Shown here: positions 43,540-52,835 of the stretch, piece after piece | How positions within the stretch are numbered: position 1 is the first letter of the stretch | Layout: each line of letters begins with the position of its first letter | NCBI GenBank assembly: GCA_030429205.1 | Contig: JAUICZ010000001.1 | Span: 1,974,806-2,038,805, forward strand | Length of the DNA stretch: 64,000 nt | From: Bacteroidia bacterium | GTDB taxonomy: Bacteria > Bacteroidota > Bacteroidia > Chitinophagales > Chitinophagaceae | Reading direction: 5' to 3' | Notes under the pieces: generated by a model | Seen by the model: the letters and a program-made list of their open reading frames with translations, nothing else | What the model was told of the DNA's origin: nothing | The model's database searches: none | Position numbers and translations under genes: made by a program

Positions 43540-44514
43540 TTAGTTGATGTGAAGTTTATAAAGGCTACCATTTTCCCCGCCAACTATAAGATTGCCATCA
43601 GGAGCTCTTTTTATGCAAAACAGCGCGCTGCCTGTAAAGTCTTTATATTTCTCCCACTTATTACCGCCATCTGTAGTTTTTAATACCACACCATCTTCTC
43701 CAACAGCCCAGCCAGTTTGATGGTCAATAAACAATATATCATTGAGCATATATTTTGCTCTGGTTATGGCATTGCCATTCCTTTGCCTTTCCCAACTACT
43801 ACCACCGTTGGTTGTACGGTATATGCTGCCACCTTTACCACATACCCACATGTCGCTGTTATTTAAAGCATATATAGCGGTAAAGTTATCGTTTTTAATA
43901 TCCAGAAAATTCCAGGTTTGCCAGCTATTAGTAGTTTTAAGAACAACACCGTAACCTGTAATAAAGCCAGTTTGGTCATCGAGCATCTTGATGTCATTTA
44001 GCTCAATAGCAAAGGAGTCTGAGCTTTGGTTTTGCCCGTTAGCATCAATATGTACGATATAGCCAGAGTTGAAACTATTACCACCTATTACAATGCCAGA
44101 GTTGTCAGATTTAAGATAAACGTCTTTATATGAATACCAGGGCGATAGTTGTTTGAACTGCCAGTTATTGCCAGTATCTGTAGTGTGCAACATTTTTCCG
44201 TCGAAACCTATTGCTTGTATTTTGCCTGATGAGCTTTGATTTATGCCGTACAACCCTTTACCCGCTTCAGGGTAGCTCACTTTTATCCAATTATCCCCTC
44301 CGTCAGTTGTTTTAAAAATTAAGGCTTCAGAAAAACGTTTACCACCAACGGCAAAACCTACCTGATTGTCAATAAAAAAAATATCGTTGATTCTTCCGTC
44401 TGTTCCTGTTTCAATTTGTTGAACATGGTTAAAGTTGAGTTTACCTTTTTTACACCCCAAAGACAGGGTTAGGCAAGTAGCGAGAGTACATAAGAATAAA
44501 GTAGTTTTTCTCAT
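43540..44514 (-). CDS. YCF48/photosystem-II-assembly-like beta-propeller lipoprotein
   Basis: 324 residues from the ATG at 44514, the first with a lipoprotein signal (LFLCTLATCLTLSLGC). Seven-bladed-propeller repeats of the YCF48/Hcf136 type are clear: VGFAVGGKRF..FKTTDGGDNWIKV, AIGFDGKMLHTTDTGNNWQF, MWVCGKGGSIYRTTNGGSSW and GWAVGEDGVVLKTTDGGNKW. In non-phototrophs these are extracytoplasmic scaffold or binding proteins; the role here is unknown. Starts 40 bases after the DUF1272 gene. Confidence 0.88.
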   Translation of the reverse strand: MRKTTLFLCTLATCLTLSLGCKKGKLNFNHVQQIETGTDGRINDIFFIDNQVGFAVGGKRFSEALIFKTTDGGDNWIKVSYPEAGKGLYGINQSSSGKIQAIGFDGKMLHTTDTGNNWQFKQLSPWYSYKDVYLKSDNSGIVIGGNSFNSGYIVHIDANGQNQSSDSFAIELNDIKMLDDQTGFITGYGVVLKTTNSWQTWNFLDIKNDNFTAIYALNNSDMWVCGKGGSIYRTTNGGSSWERQRNGNAITRAKYMLNDILFIDHQTGWAVGEDGVVLKTTDGGNKWEKYKDFTGSALFCIKRAPDGNLIVGGENGSLYKLHIN

Positions 44515-44554
44515 TTTGAAGTACACAATATAAAAATAATGTATCAAATAGGTG

Positions 44555-44848
44555 TCAGCGTTCTTCAGGTGGAACATCTCGTTTCTTTATCAGTAATATT
44601 TGATGTTCTTCCACGTTTACAGGCTGGTGTTTAGGTGATGTTGATGCCGGGTGTTTAAGTAGTTGTCTTTTTACACGAATAGGTCTGGTGGTAAAATTCC
44701 CTCCATCACAATTTGGACATACGTTGTGTAAAATGTTATCGACACAACCTTTGCAAAACGTACATTCATAAGTACAGATCATTGCTTCAGTTGAGTTTGG
44801 TGGCAATGGTTTAGCACAATGTTCGCATATTGGTCTGATCTCTAGCAT
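44555..44848 (-). CDS. DUF1272 cysteine-rich small protein
   Basis: 97 residues. The DUF1272 zinc-ribbon-like region is ICEHCAKPLPPNSTEAMICT followed by YECTFCKGCVDNILHNVCPN, with eight Cys in CxxC-type pairs. The basic tail has no known motif. The ATG abuts the rlmD stop codon, so it is cotranscribed with rlmD. Function unknown. Confidence 0.88.
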   Translation of the reverse strand: MLEIRPICEHCAKPLPPNSTEAMICTYECTFCKGCVDNILHNVCPNCDGGNFTTRPIRVKRQLLKHPASTSPKHQPVNVEEHQILLIKKRDVPPEER

Positions 44849-46318
44849 TTACTTCAACTGCAATAAGGCCACGTTTTCTATATGATGTGTATGCGGGAAC
44901 ATGTCTACAGGCTGCAGTTTTGTGATATTATACAGCTCTGAAAGTAACTGAAGATCTCTGGCTTGTGTTGCAGGGTTACAGCTTACATAAACAATCTTAG
45001 GTGCAGCCATTTTAAGAAGTTGTTGGATTAGTTTTTCATGCATGCCTGCCCTTGGAGGATCTGTAATGATTACATCCGGACGTCCATGCTCGTTAAAAAA
45101 CTCGTCAGTGCAGATTGCAGATACATCACCTGCAAAGTATTTACACTTATCCAGATTGTTTAAAGCCGCATTTTTCTTTGCATCTTCAATAGCGTCCTCC
45201 ACAACCTCTATGCCTATAACCTTTTTCGCATTTTGAGAGCAGAAAATGCCTATACTACCGGTTCCGCAATACAGGTCGTAAAGTACTTCTTCGCCTGTAA
45301 GACCGGCGAAGTCTCGGGTAATATCATATAATGTTTCTGCCTGGTGTGTGTTGGTCTGGAAGAATGACTTAGGAGAGATGATGAAACGAAAACCTTCAAG
45401 CGTTTCTTCAATATACCCTTTACCGCTATATAAGTGCACATCCAGATCATGGATGCTGTCATTCACCTTGGGGTTGATGGTATAGTGTAACGATGTGATG
45501 CCAGGTACGTGTTGTTTTATGTGCGCCAGCATATCGTGCAGCTCTTGCTTATCTTCTTGTACTATAAGGTTAACAAGCACTTCTCCCGTCCGAGCCACGC
45601 GTATTACAATATTACGTAAGAAGCCAACATGGGCTCTGTGGTCGTAGTAGGGTAGTTCGTTGTCAGTTGAGTATTGTCTTAATACTTTGAGCAGTGTGTT
45701 AGTTGGTTCTGGTTGTAGGTGACACTCGTTTACAGGAACCACTTTGTCAAAAAATCCCGGGGCATGGAAACCTAGTGCAGGCTCTTGCGGTAGAATAGCA
45801 TCTCCTGCAGCCTCTATTTCCTCATATGTTAGATATCTGTGTGTGCAGAAAGTAAACTCAAGTTTATTACGGTAAAAGGTAGTAACAGGGCTTCCTTTAA
45901 TAGGTTGTATTTCGGGTAGGTCAACATGACCGATACGTTTAAGCTGGTCGATAACTTGTTGTTGTTTATACTCCAGCTGTTGTTCGTAAGGTAGCATTTG
46001 CCATTTACAGCCGCCACATACGCCAAAATGTTCACAAAATGCCTCAACTCGTTTGTCAGAAGGTTTTACCAGTTTTAAGATCTTACCTTCAGCATAGCTC
46101 TTTTTGTTCTTTAAAACCCGTACATCTACAATGTCGCCGGGTATGGCGTTTGGTATAAATAAAACCTTACCATCTTCAAGCCTGGCTATGCTTTTCCCTT
46201 CGGCTGCATAAGCTTCCACCTCAATTGCCTGTAACTCTATTTTTTTTCTTCTTCTTGACAAACCTGTTAGAATTTCGTTAAACAGCGACAAATCTACAAC
46301 GCTTTCGTTTCTCTTCAC
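44849..46318 (-). CDS. rlmD: 23S rRNA (uracil-C5)-methyltransferase, RlmD/RumA-like
   Basis: 489 residues. TRAM domain (IELQAIEVEAYAAEGKSIAR), the four-Cys iron-sulfur motif starting FCEHFGVCGGCKWQ, SAM-binding domain (LYDLYCGTGSIGIFCSQNA), DPPRAG and the catalytic-Cys motif VSCNP. Methylates uracil in 23S rRNA (U1939 in E. coli RlmD; site inferred). I kept the GTG start at 46318; a TTG at 46261 (SRRRKKIEL) would give a more usual N-terminus. First gene of a run with DUF1272. Confidence 0.92.
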   Translation of the reverse strand: MKRNESVVDLSLFNEILTGLSRRRKKIELQAIEVEAYAAEGKSIARLEDGKVLFIPNAIPGDIVDVRVLKNKKSYAEGKILKLVKPSDKRVEAFCEHFGVCGGCKWQMLPYEQQLEYKQQQVIDQLKRIGHVDLPEIQPIKGSPVTTFYRNKLEFTFCTHRYLTYEEIEAAGDAILPQEPALGFHAPGFFDKVVPVNECHLQPEPTNTLLKVLRQYSTDNELPYYDHRAHVGFLRNIVIRVARTGEVLVNLIVQEDKQELHDMLAHIKQHVPGITSLHYTINPKVNDSIHDLDVHLYSGKGYIEETLEGFRFIISPKSFFQTNTHQAETLYDITRDFAGLTGEEVLYDLYCGTGSIGIFCSQNAKKVIGIEVVEDAIEDAKKNAALNNLDKCKYFAGDVSAICTDEFFNEHGRPDVIITDPPRAGMHEKLIQQLLKMAAPKIVYVSCNPATQARDLQLLSELYNITKLQPVDMFPHTHHIENVALLQLK

Positions 46319-46410
46319 CGTCTGATAGTGTAATTTTATCAGTCATATATTAATAATAGGCAATAAGCGTCTGTTATGCAAAATCAGTACCTTCACGGGC
46401 TATATTCGAT

Positions 46411-47820
46411 ATGAAACAAGTTTTACTTACAGCAACCTTTTTATTTAGTGCATTTACATCCCTTATCGCTGCAGATGGATACAAGATCAATCTAAAGCTA
46501 AATGGTTACAAAGACGGCAAGGCGTATCTGGCACACTACTATGGAAAAGCACTGCCCACTATCTATAAGATAGACTCAGCAAATGTTGACGCAAGTGGAA
46601 AAGCAACTTTTGACTATGACAAAGAAGTAATTGGAGGTATTTACATTATTTATTTAAGTAATAGTACCGGCTATTTTGAGTTTTTGTTGGATAATGGTGG
46701 TAGCTACGATATTACTGCAGATGTGAAAGGGTTGCCTTTGACAGTTAAGTATAAGAATAGTCCTGAAAACGACAGGTTTAACTACTATGTAGGTTATTTA
46801 GATAAGGTTGGTCGCCAGCACCAGCAATTGGCGGCAAACTTAAAAGGTGCCAAAACTAAACAGGATACAGCGTCGCTTCAAACTAAAAGCCAGGAGCTAT
46901 CAAAAGAAGTATCTAAGTATCGCAGAGATTACGTGAGTAAATACCCTCAATCGCTTCTGGCAAATATATTTAAGGCTTTAGAGCCTGTTGAGGTTCCAGA
47001 TGCTATAAATAAGCAGGAAGATCGTTTTCAATACTACCGTTCCCATTATTGGGATAATGTAGATTTTAGCGATGAAAGGTTGGTATACACACCATTACTA
47101 GATAATAAACTGCAAGATTATTTCGATAATATCGTTCCTCAAATTGCCGATACAGTAATATATGAGGCGGACAAATTGATATTGAAGTCCAGAGCATCTA
47201 AAGAGATGTTTAAATATGTGTTGCACTGGTTGGCTACATATACACAAGACACCAAAGTAATGGGGATAGATGCTGTGTTTGTACATCTTGTGGAGTATTA
47301 TTACATGAAAGGCGAAGCTTTCTGGCTAAGTCAAAGTAAATTGTCAGAATATATTGACAGGGCGAGAAGCATAGCACCGAATGTAATTGGTAATATTGCA
47401 CCTGAGCTGAATTTGAAAGGGATTGACGGGAAGGATTATTCTTTACACGGTGTAGATGCAAAATATACCCTGTTGATCTTCTGGTCGCCGGACTGTGGCC
47501 ATTGTGAAGAAGAGATGCCTAGAATAGACTCTATGTATAAAGCCGGAGGGTTTAAAGAAAAAGGCATGAAGATAATTGGGGTGAATACTCTGAAAGAGAC
47601 GAAGAAGTGGGAAATGATAATTGAAGAGAATAAACTGGATGGTTGGATACATGCTTACGACCCTGAGCGTACATCTAAATTTAAATCTAAATATGATGTT
47701 TACGGAACCCCGAGCATCTATTTATTAGACCAGCAGAAGATCATCAGAGGTAAAAAGCTCGACCATACAACAATACCTTTAGTGATTGAATATTTGGAAG
47801 AAAGGGCGAAAAAAAGTTAA
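46411..47820 (+). CDS. TlpA-family thioredoxin-like protein with DUF5106/DUF4369-like domain, copy 1
   Basis: 469 residues with a signal peptide (LLTATFLFSAFTSLIAA), a beta-rich N-terminal domain (INLKLNGYKDGKAYLAHYYG), a helical middle and a thioredoxin domain with FWSPDCGHC (Cys362, Cys365). A cis-Pro-like YGTPSIYLLD follows. Close paralogue of the next gene (shared segments such as IAPNVIGNIAPE, PTIY, FWSPDCGHC). Likely a periplasmic disulfide reductase or isomerase. Divergent from rlmD over a 92-bp gap. Confidence 0.88.
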   Translation: MKQVLLTATFLFSAFTSLIAADGYKINLKLNGYKDGKAYLAHYYGKALPTIYKIDSANVDASGKATFDYDKEVIGGIYIIYLSNSTGYFEFLLDNGGSYDITADVKGLPLTVKYKNSPENDRFNYYVGYLDKVGRQHQQLAANLKGAKTKQDTASLQTKSQELSKEVSKYRRDYVSKYPQSLLANIFKALEPVEVPDAINKQEDRFQYYRSHYWDNVDFSDERLVYTPLLDNKLQDYFDNIVPQIADTVIYEADKLILKSRASKEMFKYVLHWLATYTQDTKVMGIDAVFVHLVEYYYMKGEAFWLSQSKLSEYIDRARSIAPNVIGNIAPELNLKGIDGKDYSLHGVDAKYTLLIFWSPDCGHCEEEMPRIDSMYKAGGFKEKGMKIIGVNTLKETKKWEMIIEENKLDGWIHAYDPERTSKFKSKYDVYGTPSIYLLDQQKIIRGKKLDHTTIPLVIEYLEERAKKS

Positions 47821-47851
47821 AACAGTATTAGTACTCAATAAAAAAACAACT

Positions 47852-49303
47852 ATGCGTAAATCTTTACTATTTATTATAGTCGCATTATTAGCAGTTGGAA
47901 ACCTTAATGCCCAATCAAAGTCAAAAAAGGATGGGTATAAAATAAAGGTGAAGTTTACAGATGTAACAGACAGCTCTCTATTTCTAGTGCATTATTACGG
48001 GAAGCCGTTACCTACTATATACAGAACAGACTCTGCTAAGCTGGATAAAAACGGCTATGCTGTTTTTGAAAGCGACACTTTTACCCTTGGTGGTATATAT
48101 ATGGTGTTAATGTCAGACAAGTCTACCTATTTTGAGATGTTGTTGAACAATGGTGATGAGTTTACGGTAACAGCCACTAAAAGCGAGTTGCCAACAGGGT
48201 TGAGCTTTAAAGGCTCTCCGGAAAATGAACGTTTTGTAAAGTATGTTGGTTACTTGATGGACTACAGCGAGCGTAGCCAGGCATTAAATGAAAAATTCAC
48301 AGACGCTACTACAGAGAAAGATAGTAGTAACATTCGTAAAGAGTTTAAGAAGCTGTCTGACGAGTTGAAGGACTACAGGGCAGATTATATGGAAAAGTAT
48401 CCCGGTACTTTGCTGGCAAATATATTTGGCGCATTGAAAGTGCCTGTAGTGCCGGAGGGGCCTCATTATAACGATGATGGTACTGTTGATAGTAACTTCG
48501 CGTATACTTATTACAAGGAGCACTATTGGGATGGTTTTGATTTTCAGGATGATAGGTTGATACATACTCCTATATACGACGGCAGGCTTGATGAATACTT
48601 TAATAAATTAACGATACCTATAGTAGATACCATACAAGCTGAAGCTGATAAAATATTAGCAAAGGCAGAGGGTAGTAAAGATGTGTTTAAGTATACACTT
48701 TGGTGGTTAACAAGGTTTACGGAGTCGAGCAAGATAATGGGTATGGATGCCGCATTTGTTTACTTGGTAGAGAACTATTACATGAGGGGTAAGGCTTTTT
48801 GGTTACAGCCTGAAGATTTAGAAAAGTATATTGACCGTGCGCACAAAATAGCGCCGAATGTAATTGGTAATATTGCACCTGAAATAAAAATGCCTGATGT
48901 TGATGGCCAGATACACTCATTACATGGTTTAAGCGCAAAATATACATTGTTGGTATTTTGGTCGCCAGACTGTGGTCACTGCTTAAAAGAAATACCGAAA
49001 GTAGATTCTTTATACAAAGCAGAATTAAAGGATAAAGGAGTGAAAATATACGGTGTGCGTACAGAAGGTACAGTAGAGAAATGGAAAGAGGTTATAGAGG
49101 AAAATGAGCTATTTGACTGGGTGCATGTCTACGATCCGGAAAGAAAATCAAGATTTAAGGCTGATTATGATATATATAGCACGCCTGTTTTATATTTGCT
49201 GGACGAAAAAAAGATCATACAGGGAAAACGTATGGACCATACCAATATTCTTGATGTGATCGAGATGGTGGAACGAAAGAAAAGAAACCAAAATAAAAGT
49301 TAA
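47852..49303 (+). CDS. TlpA-family thioredoxin-like protein with DUF5106/DUF4369-like domain, copy 2
   Basis: 483 residues from the ATG at 47852, which starts the signal peptide (SLLFIIVALLAVGNLNAQ). Same domain plan as the upstream gene, with FWSPDCGHC (Cys374, Cys377) and YSTPVLYLLD. The pair is a tandem duplication. 31 bases separate the two genes, and a PPIase gene follows after 27 bases, so all three are probably one operon for envelope protein folding. Confidence 0.88.
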   Translation: MRKSLLFIIVALLAVGNLNAQSKSKKDGYKIKVKFTDVTDSSLFLVHYYGKPLPTIYRTDSAKLDKNGYAVFESDTFTLGGIYMVLMSDKSTYFEMLLNNGDEFTVTATKSELPTGLSFKGSPENERFVKYVGYLMDYSERSQALNEKFTDATTEKDSSNIRKEFKKLSDELKDYRADYMEKYPGTLLANIFGALKVPVVPEGPHYNDDGTVDSNFAYTYYKEHYWDGFDFQDDRLIHTPIYDGRLDEYFNKLTIPIVDTIQAEADKILAKAEGSKDVFKYTLWWLTRFTESSKIMGMDAAFVYLVENYYMRGKAFWLQPEDLEKYIDRAHKIAPNVIGNIAPEIKMPDVDGQIHSLHGLSAKYTLLVFWSPDCGHCLKEIPKVDSLYKAELKDKGVKIYGVRTEGTVEKWKEVIEENELFDWVHVYDPERKSRFKADYDIYSTPVLYLLDEKKIIQGKRMDHTNILDVIEMVERKKRNQNKS

Positions 49304-49330
49304 CTACACTGATTTAAAATTGATATACCA

Positions 49331-51301
49331 ATGCGAAAATTGACCATTATTTGTTCTGTATTGTTGATGTTTGCCGGTACGGCCAATGCTCAAGTACTAT
49401 TCAAATTTGGAAAATACCCAGTAGAGACAAAAGAGTTTTTAAGGGTATACGAGAAAAACGCCATCAACCAGAAACCCGATTATTCTGAGAAAGCACTGAG
49501 AGAATATATTGATCTGTACTCTCTGTTTCGTATGAAAGTAAAAGAAGCAGAGCTTATGAAGCTGGATACAACAAAGTCTATCCAGTATGAGTTAGATAAC
49601 TACAGAAAACAACTTGCTCAGAACTATCTGACAGATGAAGAGGTAAGAGGCAAGCTGGTAAAAGAAGCATATGACAGGTTAAAAGAAAATGTGCATGTTG
49701 CACATATCTTGCTACAGTCATCGCCTATGGCTCAATCAAAAGATACGGTAGAGCCATATCAGTTAATAGACAGCATATACAAAGCTGTAGTTAAAAACGG
49801 TGCAAGTTGGGATAAACTGGCTGCTAAGTATTCGCAAGATCGCGGCTCTAAAGATAACGGAGGTGATATTGGCTATATAACAGCTTTGCAAACAGTATAT
49901 GATTTTGAAAATGCTGCATTCAACACTCCTGTAGGCAAAGTATCTAAACCATTCCGTAGCCCGTACGGCTATCACATCATAAAAGTGTTAGATCGCAAGC
50001 CTTCAGAAGGTGATGTAGAAGTAGCACAGATAATGACTTATGCTCCGGAAACAAAAGGAGTTGAAGGAGAAAAAGCTGCAAAAGCAAAAGCGGAAGAAGT
50101 ACTGGCGAAGCTTAAAAAAGGTGCAGACTGGAGTGAGATGGTAAAAGAGTATTCTGAAGACAAGTTTTCAATAGATAAAGATGGTAAGCTAGATCGTTTT
50201 GGTATTGGTAAAATGGTGCCTGCATTTGAAGAGGCTGCATATTCTCTGAAAAAGCCTGGAGATATCTACAAAGCACCTGTGAAAACAAACTATGGTTATC
50301 ATGTTATAAAGCTTGTCAAGAAGTATCCTTTGCCTCCTTTCGATAGTATGAAGGCAAACTTGAAAGGGAGAGTACAGCGTGATGGCAGATCAGAAGTTGC
50401 CAGAAAGATATTCTACCAAAACATCAAAAAGAAAAATGGTTACAGAGAATATCCGCAAAATATAGAGGAGCTAAAAATGGAGTTTGTTGCAAATGTGAAA
50501 GACACTGGTGCTAATGCTAACAAGCTTTATGCAAAAGACTTTAAGAACGACGAGGTGCTTTTTGAAATAAAAGGAACGTCATACAAAAGTTCAGATTTAT
50601 TGAGTTATGCAGTAGATGTTACTCGTGGTAGAATAATGGGACCTAAAGAAGTGATCTTTAAAAACCTGCTTGAGAACTACTCTAATATGGTATTGACAGA
50701 TGTTGAAGAGCAGAATCTGATAGATGAAAAGCCTGAGTTTAGAAACTTAATGAACGAATATCGTGATGGTATCATGTTGTTTGAGTTGATGGACAAAAAG
50801 GTATGGGGTAAAGCATCAAAAGATACCGCAGGATTAAAAGAATTTCATGCATCACGTAAAGGTAATTACATGTGGAATCCGGGTTTCAGGGGTGGTGTTT
50901 ATACTTTGAAAACTATGGACGATGTAAAAGCGCTGGAGAAGTTATTGAAGAAAGATGGTACAACAGATGAAAAAGTGTTGAAGACATTGAATACGGATAA
51001 TAATCCTGATGCGGTAATTGTGCGCAGAGGTTTTTACGAGTACAACAAGTTTGATGCAGTGCCTAAGTCTTATCTTAAGAAAGGGGCGTTATCAGAGCCT
51101 AAGCAAAATAGTGATGGTACATACACTGTAGTGTTTGCAGACGAAATGTATGATACAAAACACCCTAAAACACTAGATGAGGCTCGCGGATATGCAATTG
51201 CAGAATATCAGGATCATTTAGAGGCTGAATGGAATGCGAAATTACGTAGTAAATATCCGGTTAAGATTAACGAAGATGTTTTAAAGAGCATTGTTAAGTA
51301 A
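49331..51301 (+). CDS. Periplasmic parvulin-type peptidyl-prolyl isomerase, SurA/PrsA-like
   Basis: 656 residues with a signal peptide (LTIICSVLLMFAGTANAQ), an N-terminal helical chaperone-like part and two parvulin domains: first with VAHILLQSS, NGGDIGYI and SPYGYHIIKVLDRKPSEG, second with VAQIMTY, GKLDRFGIGKMVPAFEEAAY and TNYGYHVIKLV. The C-terminal 250 residues have no clear domain. Probably assists outer-membrane or secreted protein folding. Ends with a strong terminator. Confidence 0.9.
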   Translation: MRKLTIICSVLLMFAGTANAQVLFKFGKYPVETKEFLRVYEKNAINQKPDYSEKALREYIDLYSLFRMKVKEAELMKLDTTKSIQYELDNYRKQLAQNYLTDEEVRGKLVKEAYDRLKENVHVAHILLQSSPMAQSKDTVEPYQLIDSIYKAVVKNGASWDKLAAKYSQDRGSKDNGGDIGYITALQTVYDFENAAFNTPVGKVSKPFRSPYGYHIIKVLDRKPSEGDVEVAQIMTYAPETKGVEGEKAAKAKAEEVLAKLKKGADWSEMVKEYSEDKFSIDKDGKLDRFGIGKMVPAFEEAAYSLKKPGDIYKAPVKTNYGYHVIKLVKKYPLPPFDSMKANLKGRVQRDGRSEVARKIFYQNIKKKNGYREYPQNIEELKMEFVANVKDTGANANKLYAKDFKNDEVLFEIKGTSYKSSDLLSYAVDVTRGRIMGPKEVIFKNLLENYSNMVLTDVEEQNLIDEKPEFRNLMNEYRDGIMLFELMDKKVWGKASKDTAGLKEFHASRKGNYMWNPGFRGGVYTLKTMDDVKALEKLLKKDGTTDEKVLKTLNTDNNPDAVIVRRGFYEYNKFDAVPKSYLKKGALSEPKQNSDGTYTVVFADEMYDTKHPKTLDEARGYAIAEYQDHLEAEWNAKLRSKYPVKINEDVLKSIVK

Positions 51302-51324
51302 TGTATTTATAAACCGTTTTTTAG

Positions 51325-51360
51325 AATATGGCTCTTGAATTTCGAGAGCCATATTTTTTT
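51325..51360 (+). terminator. Terminator of the TlpA-PPIase operon
   Basis: AATATGGCTCT (51325-51335) pairs with AGAGCCATATT (51345-51355), 11 bp with a 9-base loop, then a run of seven T. Confidence 0.9.
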
Positions 51361-51389
51361 GTAGTATTTTGTACTTATAAAGCGTTAAG

Positions 51390-52799
51390 ATGAAGATATC
51401 ATTTCATGGTGCGGCACGCACAGTAACAGGCTCGAAACATTTAATAAACATCAACAATCCGCAAAAGAAGATATTATTAGACTGTGGATTGTTTCAGGGG
51501 TTGGGAAAAGCAACCTTAGAGCTGAATTCAGAATGGGGGTTTAATCCTGAAGAGGTGGATATTGTAATTATATCTCACGCGCATATTGATCATATAGGTT
51601 TGTTGCCCAAGTTGGTTAAAGATGGATATAAGGGCAAGATATATTGCACTATAGCTAGTAGAGAGTTGATACATACGTTGTTGAAAGACTCTGCCTACAT
51701 ACAACAAGCTGATGTTAGGCATATAAACAAAATTAGAGACAGGCAAGGTAGAGATCATGTAGAAGCGTTATATGACGAGTCTGATGTGGAACAAGTAATA
51801 CCGTTGCTACGAACAATAAAGTATAATGAACCTTTTCAAATAGAAGATGGTGTAGAGTTAATGTATACAGATTGCGGTCACATATTAGGTAGCGCTGCAG
51901 TTAATCTGAAGTTGAAAGAAAATGGCAATGAAGTGCGTTTGACTTTTAGTGGTGATATTGGTAGGTACAGGGATGTTTTGCTAAGATCGCCTGAAAAATT
52001 CCCTCAGGCAGATTACATCATTATGGAGTCGACTTACGGAGATAAGTTGCACGACTTGATAGCACCAGCTGTTGATGATTTACACCAGTATATAGAAGAT
52101 ACCTGTGTTAAGAAAAAAGGCAAGTTGATCATACCTGCATTTAGCCTTGGGCGAACACAGGAGTTGTTATACATGCTCAATCGGTTAGAGCTGGAAAACA
52201 GGTTGCCTAAAGTGAAGTACTATGTTGATAGCCCTCTGTCTACGGCCATTACCAATATAATAAAGAATCATCCTGAATGTTTTAACTCGAACGTACAAAG
52301 GCTGCTACAGCAAGACGATGATGTTTTTGACTTTAAAGGGCTGGAGTTTATTACAGATGTAAAAGATAGCAAAGCGCTTAATTTCACTAAAGATCCATGT
52401 GTGATCATATCTGCATCAGGCATGGCAGAAGCGGGTAGAGTAAAGCACCATATTGCTAATAATATCGGGGAGGCCAGAAATACAATATTGATGGTAGGGT
52501 ACTGCGAACCTAACTCGTTGGGAGCGCGTCTTAAAAAAGCCCCTGAGTCTGTAGGTATATTTGGTATACAACACAATGTACATGCTGATATAGGCGTGAT
52601 AGACTCTATGAGTGCACATGCAGATTATGAAGACCTTTCTCAATGGCTATCCTGTCAGGATGAGCAGCAGATCAAAAAGCTGTTTTTAGTACATGGTGAG
52701 TATGAAGTGCAGGTGAAGTTCAGAAACCGTTTGATAAGAAAAGGGTTCCATGATGTGGAAATACCGGGACTGCATCAAGAGATAGGTTTAGGTATATAG
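51390..52799 (+). CDS. Metallo-beta-lactamase/beta-CASP RNA-processing exonuclease
   Basis: 469 residues. MBL motif 2 is SHAHIDHIG, motif 3 DCGHILGSA, motif 4 Asp in FSGDIG; the beta-CASP motifs A-C follow (ISASGMAEAGRVKHH, and ending SAHADYEDL with the RNA-specificity C-terminal domain VHGEYEVQVKFRNRL). This is the CPSF73-like bacterial type. Single gene between a terminator and dusB. Confidence 0.92.
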   Translation: MKISFHGAARTVTGSKHLININNPQKKILLDCGLFQGLGKATLELNSEWGFNPEEVDIVIISHAHIDHIGLLPKLVKDGYKGKIYCTIASRELIHTLLKDSAYIQQADVRHINKIRDRQGRDHVEALYDESDVEQVIPLLRTIKYNEPFQIEDGVELMYTDCGHILGSAAVNLKLKENGNEVRLTFSGDIGRYRDVLLRSPEKFPQADYIIMESTYGDKLHDLIAPAVDDLHQYIEDTCVKKKGKLIIPAFSLGRTQELLYMLNRLELENRLPKVKYYVDSPLSTAITNIIKNHPECFNSNVQRLLQQDDDVFDFKGLEFITDVKDSKALNFTKDPCVIISASGMAEAGRVKHHIANNIGEARNTILMVGYCEPNSLGARLKKAPESVGIFGIQHNVHADIGVIDSMSAHADYEDLSQWLSCQDEQQIKKLFLVHGEYEVQVKFRNRLIRKGFHDVEIPGLHQEIGLGI

Positions 52800-52821
52800 T
52801 TTTTCAAAAGTTATAATATCG

Positions 52822-52829
52822 TAGTTTTG
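52822..52829 (+). promoter_or_regulatory. -7 promoter element of dusB
   Basis: TAGTTTTG matches TAnnTTTG. It ends six bases before the GTG start at 52836 and overlaps the alternative TTG start at 52827. Confidence 0.45.
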
Positions 52830-52835
52830 CCAACT

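Noticed and set aside
46411-49303. Tandem TlpA genes as a single gene broken by frameshift
   Set aside because: Each copy has its own start, signal peptide, complete domains and stop.
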